From contig CAMJXD010000002.1 of NCBI GenBank assembly GCA_946409635.1, positions 124,001 through 188,000 of the forward strand: a stretch of 64,000 nucleotides of DNA. The letters run 5' to 3'. The position numbers and the translations under genes are program-made. Within the stretch, counting starts at the first letter, position 1. Each line of letters begins with the position of its first letter. Under the pieces are notes generated by a model. That model saw only the letters and a list, made by a program, of their open reading frames with translations. It was not told where the DNA came from and did not search any database. The stretch is from an uncultured Prevotellaceae bacterium. Lineage in GTDB: Bacteria > Bacteroidota > Bacteroidia > Bacteroidales > Muribaculaceae. This document shows, piece after piece, positions 9,138-19,264 of this stretch.

Positions 9138-9986
9138 TTACTGGACATCGGTTGCCTTTTGCTGCTTCTTGAGGTATTGGTCGTGGTCGGGGAAACTGTG
9201 CCACACGAGACCGCCCAGGCTCTGGAAATGGATACTGTCGTTATAGGCGATGTCCTGCAGGTCGCCCAGCGGGCCTCCGGTGGTGTCTACCTGCTGTGAG
9301 AGGTCGTGGTTGATGACGTACTCATAGCTTGTGGAGCCATAGTAACGGTAGACGAGGCTGGACTTGCGGTTGTAGCCGCCCCGGTTGATATCAAGGCCCG
9401 TAACCCCTGCTTCCTTCATCATGGCTGTGATGGTGTCAAATTGTGCGTGTGTGATGCCGGTGATCAGCAGCACCGAGTCCTTGTCATCAATGTAGACATT
9501 CCACTGGCCGCCAAAGTTGTCGGCACTGAGTGCTGTGTCACCACCGTGCTTAATCTCGTAGTGGATGGCAGTAGAGTCGTTCAGGCACGATTTGGTATAG
9601 GCAATCAGGTCATGGATCTGGTCTTGATGGGAGATGTAATGGCGCTCCATCTCGGCGGCAGTGCAGGGCTCTGTCTTGGGCAGGGCAAGGTAGAAAACCA
9701 CCCATAAGGCCACATTGAGCACGTGGATGGCGAGCATGGCCTTCTGCCTGAGGGTGCGCATCGGGATGGCACGCACCAGCGAGATGAGATAGATAAGGAT
9801 GACTGGCAAGCTGATGAAGAACATCCAGGCCAACCCGATCAGCCCCATCTCCCAATAATCGAGGTACTCGGCACGGTCATGAATAGGGTCAGCCACGCGC
9901 ATGCCTATCACCAGTGCCGTGACAAGGAGTGCCGCAACAAATTCCAGCACACAATAGGCACGCACCAGTATTTTGCTCATGCTCAT
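9138..9986 (-). CDS. Hypothetical membrane protein
   Basis: Three hydrophobic N-terminal segments then soluble domain. Confidence 0.6.
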   Translation of the reverse strand: MSMSKILVRAYCVLEFVAALLVTALVIGMRVADPIHDRAEYLDYWEMGLIGLAWMFFISLPVILIYLISLVRAIPMRTLRQKAMLAIHVLNVALWVVFYLALPKTEPCTAAEMERHYISHQDQIHDLIAYTKSCLNDSTAIHYEIKHGGDTALSADNFGGQWNVYIDDKDSVLLITGITHAQFDTITAMMKEAGVTGLDINRGGYNRKSSLVYRYYGSTSYEYVINHDLSQQVDTTGGPLGDLQDIAYNDSIHFQSLGGLVWHSFPDHDQYLKKQQKATDVQ

Positions 9987-9992
9987 GACGGG

Positions 9993-10130
9993 TTAGTCGT
10001 TTTCTGGGTTCTGTTTCTTTTTGATGTACTCCTCGCGGGCGTGGCGCAGGCGTCGCTGCCGCTCAGCTTCGCGGCGGCGGCGACGCTTCTCGGCGTCCTC
10101 CTGGCGGTATGCAAAATCATTGTCAGCCAT
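9993..10130 (-). CDS. Small highly charged protein (45 aa), absent from supplied ORF track
   Basis: Read by hand: MADNDFAYRQEDAEKRRRRREAERQRRLRHAREEYIKKKQNPEND*; stop 6 nt before next gene's start, apparent operon. Confidence 0.6.
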   Translation of the reverse strand: MADNDFAYRQEDAEKRRRRREAERQRRLRHAREEYIKKKQNPEND

Positions 10131-10209
10131 TGGAAAATACTAATTTCGCTAATTATACGAATTGATGTGCTGGTAGATAATTAGAATCATTCGTGTAATC
10201 CGTAGTTTC

Positions 10210-10839
10210 TCATTCCTTGTGGAAGGTGTCACTGAAGAGGGTGCGGTTCATGATGGAGCGACCCAGGGTCAGCTCGTCGGTGTACTCAATCTCGTTGCCG
10301 ACACTCACACCGCGCGCCAGGATGGTGATCTTGACGTCGGGATACGGTGCCAGGCGGCGAAAGATGTAGAAGTTGGTGGTGTCGCCCTCCATTGTAGCGC
10401 TCAGGGCCAGGATGACCTCCTTGACCCCACCCTGCTTGACGCGTTCCTCGAGGCTGTCGACCTCGATGTCGGCAGGGCCGATGCCGTCCATGGGCGAGAT
10501 GAGTCCGCCCAGCACATGGTACAGGCCGTGGTGCTGATGAGTGTTCTCGACGCTCATCACGTCTTTGACGTTCTCCACAACACATATGGTGCTGGCATCA
10601 CGCGACGGGTTGCCGCAGATGGGGCACACCTCGGTCTCGCTGATGTTGTGGCACACCTTGCAATAGCGTATCTCGCGACGCAGTTTGATGATGGCCTCGC
10701 CAAAGCCGACGGCCTCCTGTTCATCCTGCTTGAGCAAATGAAGCACGAGGCGCAGCGCTGTCTTGCGCCCTATTCCCGGCAACTTGGCAAACTCACTGAC
10801 CGCAGTTTCCAACAACCGTGATGCAAATTCCTGTTCCAT
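10210..10839 (-). CDS. recR: Recombination mediator RecR
   Basis: [13 protein letters not shown], CxxCxxxxxxxxCPIC zinc finger, TOPRIM; start taken at MEQEFASRL. Confidence 0.95.
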   Translation of the reverse strand: MEQEFASRLLETAVSEFAKLPGIGRKTALRLVLHLLKQDEQEAVGFGEAIIKLRREIRYCKVCHNISETEVCPICGNPSRDASTICVVENVKDVMSVENTHQHHGLYHVLGGLISPMDGIGPADIEVDSLEERVKQGGVKEVILALSATMEGDTTNFYIFRRLAPYPDVKITILARGVSVGNEIEYTDELTLGRSIMNRTLFSDTFHKE

Positions 10840-11076
10840 CGATAGTCTCTTTAATTTCTTGGGGACAAAGGTAGTGCAAGCCGAGCGGAATAGCAAGCAA
10901 AAACTCCTTTTTTGATTGAGCATACCCCAGACACAGCCTACACGCAACAACGGCCATAATGTGATTTTTTTGACGTTTACGGCTAACAATTAGGCCGATT
11001 TCCTACATTTTTTGTATCTTTGCCGATTAGTAACGTTTTTCAGGTCTCGCACCTGAACTAAAAACAAGATGGCTCT

Positions 11077-12921
11077 ATGAATAAATTCGTACAACTCATA
11101 CCTAACCAAAGTAAAAAATATGGCGAGCGTGAAGCATTGCGGTTCCGCGACTATGCAACCCAAGTGTGGTCCTCTATCACATGGGTAGGGTTCAGCGAAC
11201 TGATTGACCGTGCGGCCGGTGCGCTGCTAGTCAATGGCGTAGAGCAGCAGGGCCGTGTGTGCCTGTTCACCCAGAACTGTCCTGAAGTGCTCATCACCCA
11301 CTTCGGCGCTTTCTATAACAGAGCCATCCCCGTCCCCATCTATGCCACAAGCAGCAAAGAGGAAGTGGCCTACATCGTCAACGACTCGGGTGCCAGCATC
11401 CTGTTTGCCGGAGACCAGAGCCAGTATGACATCGCGCGACAGGTAGTCGCCGAGTGCCCCTCGCTCAAGTTCATCGTCACGCTCCACCCCGATGTGAAGC
11501 ACCATCCCGACGACAAGTCCACCCTGACGTGGGACGAATTTCTGGCCACTGGCACCAAACTCGGCCAGGAAGTGCTCAGCCAGCTCGAAGAACGCAAGCA
11601 GGCAGGCATCGATACCGATATCATGTACCTCATCTACACCTCGGGCACGACCGGCGTCCCCAAGGGCGTGATGCTCACCCACAGCAACATGTGCCACGCC
11701 ATGGATGCCCACATCGAGCGCTTTGAAGCCATCATCGATGACAAGACCGACATCTCGTTGAGCTTCCTGCCTTTCAGCCACGTCTTTGAACTGGGCTGGA
11801 CAATGGTGTGCCTGTGCACCGGCATTCGCGTAGCCATCAACTACAACCCCAAGGAGATTCAGCGGGCCGTCAAGGACGTGCAGCCCAACTACATGTGCAG
11901 CGTGCCCCGATTCTGGGAGAAGGTCTACACGGCCATCAACGACAACCTGCAGAATGCCAAGCCCGTCGTGCGCATGCTCATCAAGCAGGCCATCCGCGTG
12001 GGCAAGACCCGCAACCTGAAGTATGTCCGCCTGGGCAAGAAAGCGCCGGCCCTTATCGAGAAGCAGTATCAATACTTCGAGAAGAAGGTGTTCAACAAGT
12101 TGCGCAGTGCCATCGGTGTGACCGACGGCAAACTCTTCCCCACCGCGGGAGCCATGCTGAGCGACAACATCACAGAGTTTATGCACGCCGTGGGCATCAA
12201 CATCTGCATCGGATACGGCCTGAGCGAGACCAACGCCTCGGTGAGCTTCTTTACACAACCCGGTTGGACCATCGGCACCGTGGGAATGCCCATCCCCGGA
12301 GTGCAAGTCAAAATCGGAGACCAGAACGAGATCCTGGTCAAGGGCCCGACCGTGATGCGAGGCTACTACAACAAGCCCGAAGAGACTGAACGGGCCATCG
12401 ATGCCGACGGATGGTTCCACACCGGCGACTGCGGCGAGATAGCCCCGACAGGCGAAATCATCCTTACCGAACGGCTCAAGGACCTGTACAAGACCAGCAA
12501 CGGCAAGTACATCGCCCCACAGGTGCTCGAGACGATGCTTGGACAGGACAAGTTCATCGAGCAGGTGGCCATCATCGGCGACGGCCGCAAGTATGTCTCG
12601 GCTCTCATCGTCCCCGACTTCGAGGAGCTCAAGGCCTATGCCGACAAGAAGCACATCGAGCACCAGTCCATCGAGGACCTGGTGAACAATACCGACATCC
12701 GCAAGATGATCGAGAGCCGTATCAACGATTACCAGAAGGGCCTGGCCAGCTATGAGCAGATCAAGCGCTTTGTGCTCCTGCCCAAAGCCTTCACGATGGA
12801 AAACGGCGAGCTGACCAACACGTTGAAGATCAAGCGCGCCGTCATCAACAAGCGATACGCCCTGCTCATCGATGCCATGTATGCCGCCGACTACCGTAAG
12901 AAAAAAGACAAACAAGAATAA
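11077..12921 (+). CDS. Long-chain acyl-CoA synthetase (AMP-binding)
   Basis: YTSGTTGVPKGVMLTH, GYGLSETNA, DGWFHTGDCGE motifs. Confidence 0.93.
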   Translation: MNKFVQLIPNQSKKYGEREALRFRDYATQVWSSITWVGFSELIDRAAGALLVNGVEQQGRVCLFTQNCPEVLITHFGAFYNRAIPVPIYATSSKEEVAYIVNDSGASILFAGDQSQYDIARQVVAECPSLKFIVTLHPDVKHHPDDKSTLTWDEFLATGTKLGQEVLSQLEERKQAGIDTDIMYLIYTSGTTGVPKGVMLTHSNMCHAMDAHIERFEAIIDDKTDISLSFLPFSHVFELGWTMVCLCTGIRVAINYNPKEIQRAVKDVQPNYMCSVPRFWEKVYTAINDNLQNAKPVVRMLIKQAIRVGKTRNLKYVRLGKKAPALIEKQYQYFEKKVFNKLRSAIGVTDGKLFPTAGAMLSDNITEFMHAVGINICIGYGLSETNASVSFFTQPGWTIGTVGMPIPGVQVKIGDQNEILVKGPTVMRGYYNKPEETERAIDADGWFHTGDCGEIAPTGEIILTERLKDLYKTSNGKYIAPQVLETMLGQDKFIEQVAIIGDGRKYVSALIVPDFEELKAYADKKHIEHQSIEDLVNNTDIRKMIESRINDYQKGLASYEQIKRFVLLPKAFTMENGELTNTLKIKRAVINKRYALLIDAMYAADYRKKKDKQE

Positions 12922-14030
12922 TGATTACACAAGAACAACTCAAGGAACTACAACAACGCAAGGATGACCTCAAGCGCTATCTCGACATCGATGGCAAGAA
13001 GATTGAGGTCGAGGAAGAGGAACTGCGAACCCATGTACCCGACTTCTGGCAGGACCAGAAGGCCGCCGAGGCACAGATGAAGAAAATCAAGTCGCTGCGC
13101 AACTGGATCAACGGCTGCGAGGAAGTGGAACTCGCCGTCGACGAGGTGGCCACGGGATTTGACTTCGTCAAGGAAGGACTGGTCGAGGAAAGCGAACTCG
13201 ACGCCCTGTATACCAAGGCTCTGGCCATGCTCGAGAAGCTTGAGCTGCGCAACATGCTGCGCCACGACGAAGACAAGATGGATGCCATCCTGAAGATCAA
13301 CTCGGGTGCCGGCGGCACCGAGAGCCAGGACTGGGCGTCGATGCTAATGCGCATGTACCTGCGCTGGTGTGAGCGACACGGCTACAAGACTGCTATCGAG
13401 CATATCATCGACGGCGACGAGGCCGGCATCAAGAGTGTCACCATCAGCATCGAGGGCGACTTTGCCTATGGCTACCTCAAGAGCGAGAACGGCGTGCACC
13501 GCCTCGTGCGCGTCTCGCCCTACAATGCCCAAGGCAAGCGCATGACCTCGTTTGCCTCGGTATTCGTCACTCCGCTGGTCGACGACACCATCGAGATCAC
13601 CCTGGACCCCGCACGCATCTCGTGGGACACCTTCCGCAGCGGCGGTGCCGGTGGCCAGAATGTGAACAAGGTGGAATCGGGTGTTCGCGTCCGCTACCAG
13701 TATAAGGACCCCTACACCGGCGAGGAAGAGGAAATCCTGGTCGAGAACACCGAGACCCGCGACCAGCCCAAGAACCGTGAGAATGCCTTGCGCAACCTGC
13801 GGTCCATCCTCTACAACAAGGAACTGGAGCACCGTCGCGAAGAGCAGCGCAAGGTCGAGGACAGCAAGAAGAAGATTGAATGGGGCAGCCAAATCCGCAG
13901 CTACGTCTTCGATGACCGCCGCGTCAAGGACCACCGCACCAACCACCAAACCAGTGACGTGGGCGGCGTGATGGACGGCGACCTGGACAGCTTCATCAAG
14001 GCCTACCTGATGGAGTTTGCCGAGAGTTGA
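12921..14030 (+). CDS. prfB: Peptide chain release factor 2, continuous reading frame
   Basis: GGQ motif in RSGGAGGQNVNKVESGVRV; no internal TGA frameshift site. Confidence 0.95.
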   Translation: MITQEQLKELQQRKDDLKRYLDIDGKKIEVEEEELRTHVPDFWQDQKAAEAQMKKIKSLRNWINGCEEVELAVDEVATGFDFVKEGLVEESELDALYTKALAMLEKLELRNMLRHDEDKMDAILKINSGAGGTESQDWASMLMRMYLRWCERHGYKTAIEHIIDGDEAGIKSVTISIEGDFAYGYLKSENGVHRLVRVSPYNAQGKRMTSFASVFVTPLVDDTIEITLDPARISWDTFRSGGAGGQNVNKVESGVRVRYQYKDPYTGEEEEILVENTETRDQPKNRENALRNLRSILYNKELEHRREEQRKVEDSKKKIEWGSQIRSYVFDDRRVKDHRTNHQTSDVGGVMDGDLDSFIKAYLMEFAES

Positions 14031-14118
14031 CCTCTGTCGGGCCTGCCGCATGAGCCACATCATGCCCCAACGTTAAGTCACTAATTCTTTTCAAGATAAA
14101 CATCACGTCATAACCCCA

Positions 14119-14889
14119 ATGAACGAGAAATTCACCATAGTCAAGGTCAGCGGCAAGATTGTCGAGAAAGCCGACCAGCTACGCACATTTGTCAAGGCCT
14201 TTGCCGCTATCAAGGGTAAGAAGATGCTCATCTTCAGCGGCAACATGATGGCACAGGAAATTGGCAACAAGATGGGCATCAAGACCAAGCTCATCGACGA
14301 CCGTCCCGTGGTGGATGCCGGAACGCTCAAGCTGCTCACAATGGTCTATGGCGGACTGGTGAGCCGCCTGTTCGTCTCCCTGCTGCAAGGCAACAAGGTC
14401 AACGCCCTGGGTGTGACCGGGGCCGACATGAATCTTATCACCAGCGCCAAGTTGCCCAACAGCAAGCTGGGCGACACGGGCCAGGTGCGCCATGTCAACA
14501 CCGAGGGCATCGCCCGCCTGCTGGACAACGGCATCGTGCCGGTACTGGCCCCCATCACACATGACGGTCGCGGCAACCTGCTCTTCAACGAGACCGACGC
14601 CCTGGCTGCCGAGATAGCACGTGCCCTTGCCTTGCGCTACGACATCACGCTCATCTACTGCTTTGAGAAAAAGGGCGTGTTGCTCAACACCGACGACCCC
14701 GACAGCGTTGTGGCCAACCTGCGGCGTTCACAGTACAAGGCCCTGCGTGACATGGAAATCATCAGGGACTGGTTCAACAACAAGCTCGACAATGCATTCA
14801 CGGCCCTTGAGCACGGCGTCAAGGACGTCTACATCACCTGTCCGTCCCAGCTCGGCAATCCCGACAAGGGAACTCACATCCAGAGTTGA
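14119..14889 (+). CDS. argB: Acetylglutamate-kinase-like protein (divergent ArgB)
   Basis: AAK fold; TIVKVSGKIVEK, LTMVYGGLV, NALGVTGADMN, YCFEKKGVLL; degenerate glycine motifs. Confidence 0.75.
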   Translation: MNEKFTIVKVSGKIVEKADQLRTFVKAFAAIKGKKMLIFSGNMMAQEIGNKMGIKTKLIDDRPVVDAGTLKLLTMVYGGLVSRLFVSLLQGNKVNALGVTGADMNLITSAKLPNSKLGDTGQVRHVNTEGIARLLDNGIVPVLAPITHDGRGNLLFNETDALAAEIARALALRYDITLIYCFEKKGVLLNTDDPDSVVANLRRSQYKALRDMEIIRDWFNNKLDNAFTALEHGVKDVYITCPSQLGNPDKGTHIQS

Positions 14890-14905
14890 CGCACCGGAGC
14901 TGCGT

Positions 14906-14921
14906 TGGCACGCGATTTGCA
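14906..14921 (+). promoter_or_regulatory. Sigma-54 (RpoN) promoter upstream of asd
   Basis: TGGCAC-GCGAT-TTGCA, exact GG-N10-GC; 59 nt before asd ATG. Confidence 0.75.
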
Positions 14922-14980
14922 TCTATCAGCATCGACTGTATAAACTATTATTGTTAAACTCTTATAAACACTAAACACTA

Positions 14981-15991
14981 ATGAAGGTTGCGATTGTAGG
15001 CGCCAGCGGCGCAGTGGGACAGGAATTCATGCGTGTCCTCGACGAACAGAACTTCCCGGTTACCGAGCTCGTCCTCTTCGGGTCGGAACGCAGTGCGGGA
15101 CGCATTTTCACCTTCCGCGGCAAGGACCATGTGGTCAAGCTCTTGCAGCACAACGATGACTTCAAGGACATCGACATCGCCTTTGTAGCCATGGGTGCAG
15201 GACCCGCACGCGAGTTCGCCCCCACTATCACCAAGCACGGCTGCATCATGATTGACAACAGCAGCGCATTCCGCATGGATGACGACGTGCCTCTGGTCGT
15301 GCCCGAGGTCAACGGCGAGGACGCACTCAACACGCCGCGCAACATCATCGCCAACCCCAACTGCTCCACCATTATCATGGTCGTGGCACTCAAGCCGCTC
15401 GACGACCTCTCGCACATCAAGAATGTGCAGGTAGCCACCTATCAGGCCGCCAGCGGTGCCGGCATGGAAGCCATGTATGAGCTGGCCCTGCAGACCAGCG
15501 AAATCGCCGTCGGCAAGGAAGAGCTCACCGTGCGCCACTTCCAGCACGAGCTGGCCTATAACGTCATCCCTCACATCGACATCTTCCAGGATAACGACTA
15601 CACCCGCGAGGAGATGAAGATGGTCAAGGAGACCTGCAAGATCATGCACAGCGACATCCGCGTGAGCGCCACCTGCGTGCGCGTGCCCGTCATGCGTGCC
15701 CACAGCGAGGCCGTGTGGATCGAGTGCGAGAAGCCCATCACCCCCGAGGAGGCCCGTGCCGCCTTGCAGCTTGCCCCCGGCGTGGTCGTGGTTGATGATC
15801 CGCGCAGCAACCGCTACCCCATGCCCATCGACTGCTCGGGCAAAGACCCCGTCTACGTGGGCCGCATCCGCGTCGACACCAGCAGCGACAACGGGCTCAC
15901 CTTCTGGCTGTGTGGTGACCAGATCAAGAAGGGCGCCGCCCTCAACGCCGTCCAGATTGGTCAGTATCTTATCGCCCACCGCAAGAAGTAG
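14981..15991 (+). CDS. asd: Aspartate-semialdehyde dehydrogenase
   Basis: [34 protein letters not shown] catalytic Cys. Confidence 0.95.
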   Translation: MKVAIVGASGAVGQEFMRVLDEQNFPVTELVLFGSERSAGRIFTFRGKDHVVKLLQHNDDFKDIDIAFVAMGAGPAREFAPTITKHGCIMIDNSSAFRMDDDVPLVVPEVNGEDALNTPRNIIANPNCSTIIMVVALKPLDDLSHIKNVQVATYQAASGAGMEAMYELALQTSEIAVGKEELTVRHFQHELAYNVIPHIDIFQDNDYTREEMKMVKETCKIMHSDIRVSATCVRVPVMRAHSEAVWIECEKPITPEEARAALQLAPGVVVVDDPRSNRYPMPIDCSGKDPVYVGRIRVDTSSDNGLTFWLCGDQIKKGAALNAVQIGQYLIAHRKK

Positions 15992-16014
15992 GCTTTAACT
16001 ATATTCCATAAAAC

Positions 16015-16066
16015 AACATGAGAGCGTAGCAACGGCCCAACGGCCGTCATGCCACGCTCTCATGTT
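16015..16066. terminator. Bidirectional terminator
   Basis: AACATGAGAGCGT ... ACGCTCTCATGTT, 13-bp stem with inner ACGGCC/GGCCGT hairpin, between convergent genes. Confidence 0.7.
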
Positions 16067-16086
16067 TATAGCTCACTCCATGGCCG

Positions 16087-16764
16087 TCACCACAGCCCGG
16101 GGAACAGCCTCCACCGGGTCCTGGCACAATACCGGCGGTATTGGTCAGACTCCAGCAAGAGCCGCTCCTCTTCACGAATCCTCATAACCGTAAAAAACAC
16201 ATAAGGAATCAACAGCAGCAATGACACAGGAGATGCCGCTGACAAGATGCACGCCATCACCATTATACTCTCCCCGAGATACATGGGATGACGCACAACT
16301 GAATAAACGCTGCTTGTCCTTATCGTTGACATCATCGGCGTGACCGCAAAGCTGTTACCCATCGAGAACAGCGAGACCAGGACTATCGCCATGCCCACAA
16401 GGAAGCAAACGCCGCCAGCGCCGAACATCGTGCAATGCATGTCCATCATCTTGACGGCAGCGATATTGGACGCTATCATCCCCAACCAATAGGGCCGATG
16501 AAGAGGAGAGGCATCAGCCACTGCATGCTTGTTGAGCAACAAGCATACGGCCATGGCGATATTACACACAATGCCACCCAACCTTACCATCGAGTAAAGA
16601 CAACCGTCAAGTGACAGCGTACTCATGCCCACGATAGCAAGATTGACAAACGTGACACTAAAGACTATATTTACCAGATAGCCTTTACTCATCCGAGATT
16701 TACCAAACCCAGAAGCTCCAATCAAATATCCAGCTAAGCAGGTTGATAACCAATAATACAACAA
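16087..16764 (-). CDS. Isoprenylcysteine carboxyl methyltransferase-like (ICMT/PEMT family) membrane protein
   Basis: VVRHPMYLGE ... RIREEERLLLESDQYRRYCARTRWRLFPGLW signature. Confidence 0.75.
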   Translation of the reverse strand: MLYYWLSTCLAGYLIGASGFGKSRMSKGYLVNIVFSVTFVNLAIVGMSTLSLDGCLYSMVRLGGIVCNIAMAVCLLLNKHAVADASPLHRPYWLGMIASNIAAVKMMDMHCTMFGAGGVCFLVGMAIVLVSLFSMGNSFAVTPMMSTIRTSSVYSVVRHPMYLGESIMVMACILSAASPVSLLLLIPYVFFTVMRIREEERLLLESDQYRRYCARTRWRLFPGLW

Positions 16765-17097
16765 TCCAAATAACCCAGCTCATGCATCCGCTGTCGTCAT
16801 CACTACTCATATCGTTCTATCTTTCCAGGCATCACAGTTTAATAAATACCATTGTACTGCACATCATGACAAGTAGCACGATGCCTGATGTATACTACTC
16901 TCCATAAGGCATGCAGTCAGGAGGAATAAAAAGCTTTGCAACCGCAAATTTATAAAAGGATTTTGAAAATTACAAGCATTCATTCTAAAAAACTTAAAAA
17001 AACGGACATCCTACAGCATCGTGTGTTTTAGAAATTATCTCAAATACTAACAAAAAAGAAGTTAAACTGCACTAAATCAGTTTTATTATTTAATTTT

Positions 17098-17457
17098 GTG
17101 GGCATGAAAGTGCGTGCCAAAGAGAAGTTATCGGCTTGGCTACTGCTATCGGTATTTGTGCCGATGGTGGTATTATCGTCACTTCATGTCCATCCCGACC
17201 AGATCCTCTCAACCGACACTTGCCACTTATGTATCGACCACGTCGTGCACAACGGGCACATCAGCGCTATCAAGGCCCATGTTGACTGCCCGTTGTGTGC
17301 ATTCCAAAGCTCGGTTTTTCAACCTGGCGAGACTCAACACATTGCTGCTGCACCGCAGTTAAGTGTCCAGCTTGACAGCTGGTATGCACCTGCCATCGTA
17401 ACCGACAACGTCAGCGACCTGTACACTCGAGGTCCGCCACACTCATTCTGTACTTAA
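17098..17457 (+). CDS. Small Cys/His-rich secreted or membrane protein
   Basis: N-terminal hydrophobic segment; HVHPDQ...CHLCIDHVVHNGH...HVDCPLC metal-binding-like clusters. Confidence 0.55.
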   Translation: MGMKVRAKEKLSAWLLLSVFVPMVVLSSLHVHPDQILSTDTCHLCIDHVVHNGHISAIKAHVDCPLCAFQSSVFQPGETQHIAAAPQLSVQLDSWYAPAIVTDNVSDLYTRGPPHSFCT

Positions 17458-17513
17458 CAACCCATCCCGCCTCCACACCATCTATTTTACATTTTACACT
17501 AATAAATCACAGA

Positions 17514-17888
17514 ATGAAGATTTCAAATATTTTCATGCTGTTGACTGTGTACGACATCATACGCGACGGCCGAACGCTGACCAACACCTATGTCGCCGTT
17601 AACCTGGACTGCAACGCCAAGCAGAGCCATTACCTGATGGAAGGCGAGAGCGAGACCGCCACACCGGCTTACACCCTGCTAGGGGCGAGCGTGGGCTCTC
17701 AGTTCAAGTACCGGGGCAAGGTCGTGGCCGAGGTGAGCATCATTGCCGACAATCTGCTGGACAAGGCTTACCAGAGCCACTTGAGCCATCTGAAGTATGC
17801 CGCCGAGAATCTGGTCACAGGCCGTACGGGCGTGTTCAACATGGGGCGCAACTTCATCTTCAAGGTCAACATACCGCTGTCGTTCTGA
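17514..17888 (+). pseudogene. TonB-dependent receptor remnant (leader fused to C-terminal barrel end)
   Basis: MKISNIFMLLTVYD leader followed directly by TBDR C-terminal strands (TLLGASVGSQF...EVSIIADNLLDKAYQSHLS...NMGRNFIFKVNIPLSF); plug and most of barrel absent. Confidence 0.65.
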
Positions 17889-18000
17889 GGCCCGCGGGCC
17901 AAAACAGCTTGACATGATCAAGCCATGGACGCGTATTTTTGGAAAGACGGAATAAAACCCGTAAATTTGCCGGATAATAATATAATATTGTTATAGGCAT

Positions 18001-19185
18001 ATGAAACGGACTATCTTTTATGTGATATTGATGAGCCTGGGCTGCGCACTGGCAGCTCATGCTGGTGAAGAAATCAGATTCACGACGGTGCTCGAGAACG
18101 GCATCACGCCGGTGAAGAACCAAAACCGCAGCGGCACGTGCTGGTCCTATGCGACCATCGGCTTTCTTGAGGCCGAACTGTTGCGGACGACAGGCAAGGT
18201 GTATGACCTGAGCGAGATGTTTGTGGCCAGCAAGGACTATGTAGACTGCGCTGAGTATCACGTGAGGATGCACGGCAACAGCCGCTTCTCGGAGGGCGGG
18301 TCGGCCGACGACGTGCTGGAGGTCATCGATCGTCACGGCATCTGTCCCGAGGAAGCGATGGCCCGTCCCGGCTCGATGATAGGCGACACGCTGGCCAACT
18401 TTACCGAGTTTTTTGCGACGCTGGAGCCCTATGTCGCGTCGATAGCCAAGGGCAACAGCAGCAAGCTGACCACGCAATGGAAAGTGGGCCTGCAAGGCAT
18501 ACTCGACGCCTACCTGGGCGAGTGCCCCGAGCGGTTCACCTATGAGGGCAAGCAGTACACGCCCAAGACGTTCGCCCGGATGCTCGGCATCGATAAGCAC
18601 AACTACGTGAGCATCACAAGCTTCACTCACCACCCGATGTATGAGCAGTTTGTGATTGAAGCGCCCTACAAGTGGCGCCCACGTCCCAGCTGGAACGTGA
18701 CGCTCGACGAGATGATGTCGACCATCGACACGGCCCTGAAAAACGGCTACACCGTGTGCTGGGGCGGCGACGTGAGCGAGGACGGTTTTACCCGCACCGG
18801 CCTGGGCATTGCCGCCGACATCGAGCATGCCGACGACCTGACAGGCAGTGATGCCGCCCGCTGGCTCAAGCTGAGCAAGGCCGAAAAGGCCGAATCGCTC
18901 AAGCAGCTAGGCGCTCAGACACCAGAACTGGTTGCCACCCAAGAGCTGCGACAGGAGCGTTTTGACAACTGGCAGTCGACCTACGACCACGTGATGGTCA
19001 TCTACGGCATCGCCCGAGACCAGAACGGCCGGGAATACTACATGGTGAAGAACTCCTGGGGCGAAACAGGCGAGTATCACGGCATCTGGTACATGTCTAA
19101 GACCTATATTGCGCTGAACACCACCTACATCTTCCTGAACAAGAATGCCGTGCAGAAAGACGTGCGCAAGAAGCTGGGGTTCTAA
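18001..19185 (+). CDS. Secreted C1-family (PepC/bleomycin hydrolase-like) cysteine peptidase
   Basis: Signal peptide; NQNRSGTCWSYATIGFLEAEL; HVMVIYGIA; MVKNSWGETGEYHG. Confidence 0.9.
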   Translation: MKRTIFYVILMSLGCALAAHAGEEIRFTTVLENGITPVKNQNRSGTCWSYATIGFLEAELLRTTGKVYDLSEMFVASKDYVDCAEYHVRMHGNSRFSEGGSADDVLEVIDRHGICPEEAMARPGSMIGDTLANFTEFFATLEPYVASIAKGNSSKLTTQWKVGLQGILDAYLGECPERFTYEGKQYTPKTFARMLGIDKHNYVSITSFTHHPMYEQFVIEAPYKWRPRPSWNVTLDEMMSTIDTALKNGYTVCWGGDVSEDGFTRTGLGIAADIEHADDLTGSDAARWLKLSKAEKAESLKQLGAQTPELVATQELRQERFDNWQSTYDHVMVIYGIARDQNGREYYMVKNSWGETGEYHGIWYMSKTYIALNTTYIFLNKNAVQKDVRKKLGF

Positions 19186-19264
19186 AGAACGGTGAGAATG
19201 TGCAGCATAGTTATTTGGCGGTACAAGGATTATTGAGTACATTTGCATCGTTATAACGAAGGCG

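Noticed and set aside
11227-12915. 562-aa minus-strand ORF opposite the acyl-CoA synthetase
   Set aside because: Antisense shadow of a codon-biased gene; low-complexity His/Asp/Val-rich translation, no motifs
14978-15979. 333-aa minus-strand ORF opposite asd
   Set aside because: Antisense shadow of asd
17095-17115. Minus-strand TTGGCACGCACTTTCAT
   Set aside because: -12 element absent and no minus-strand gene immediately downstream
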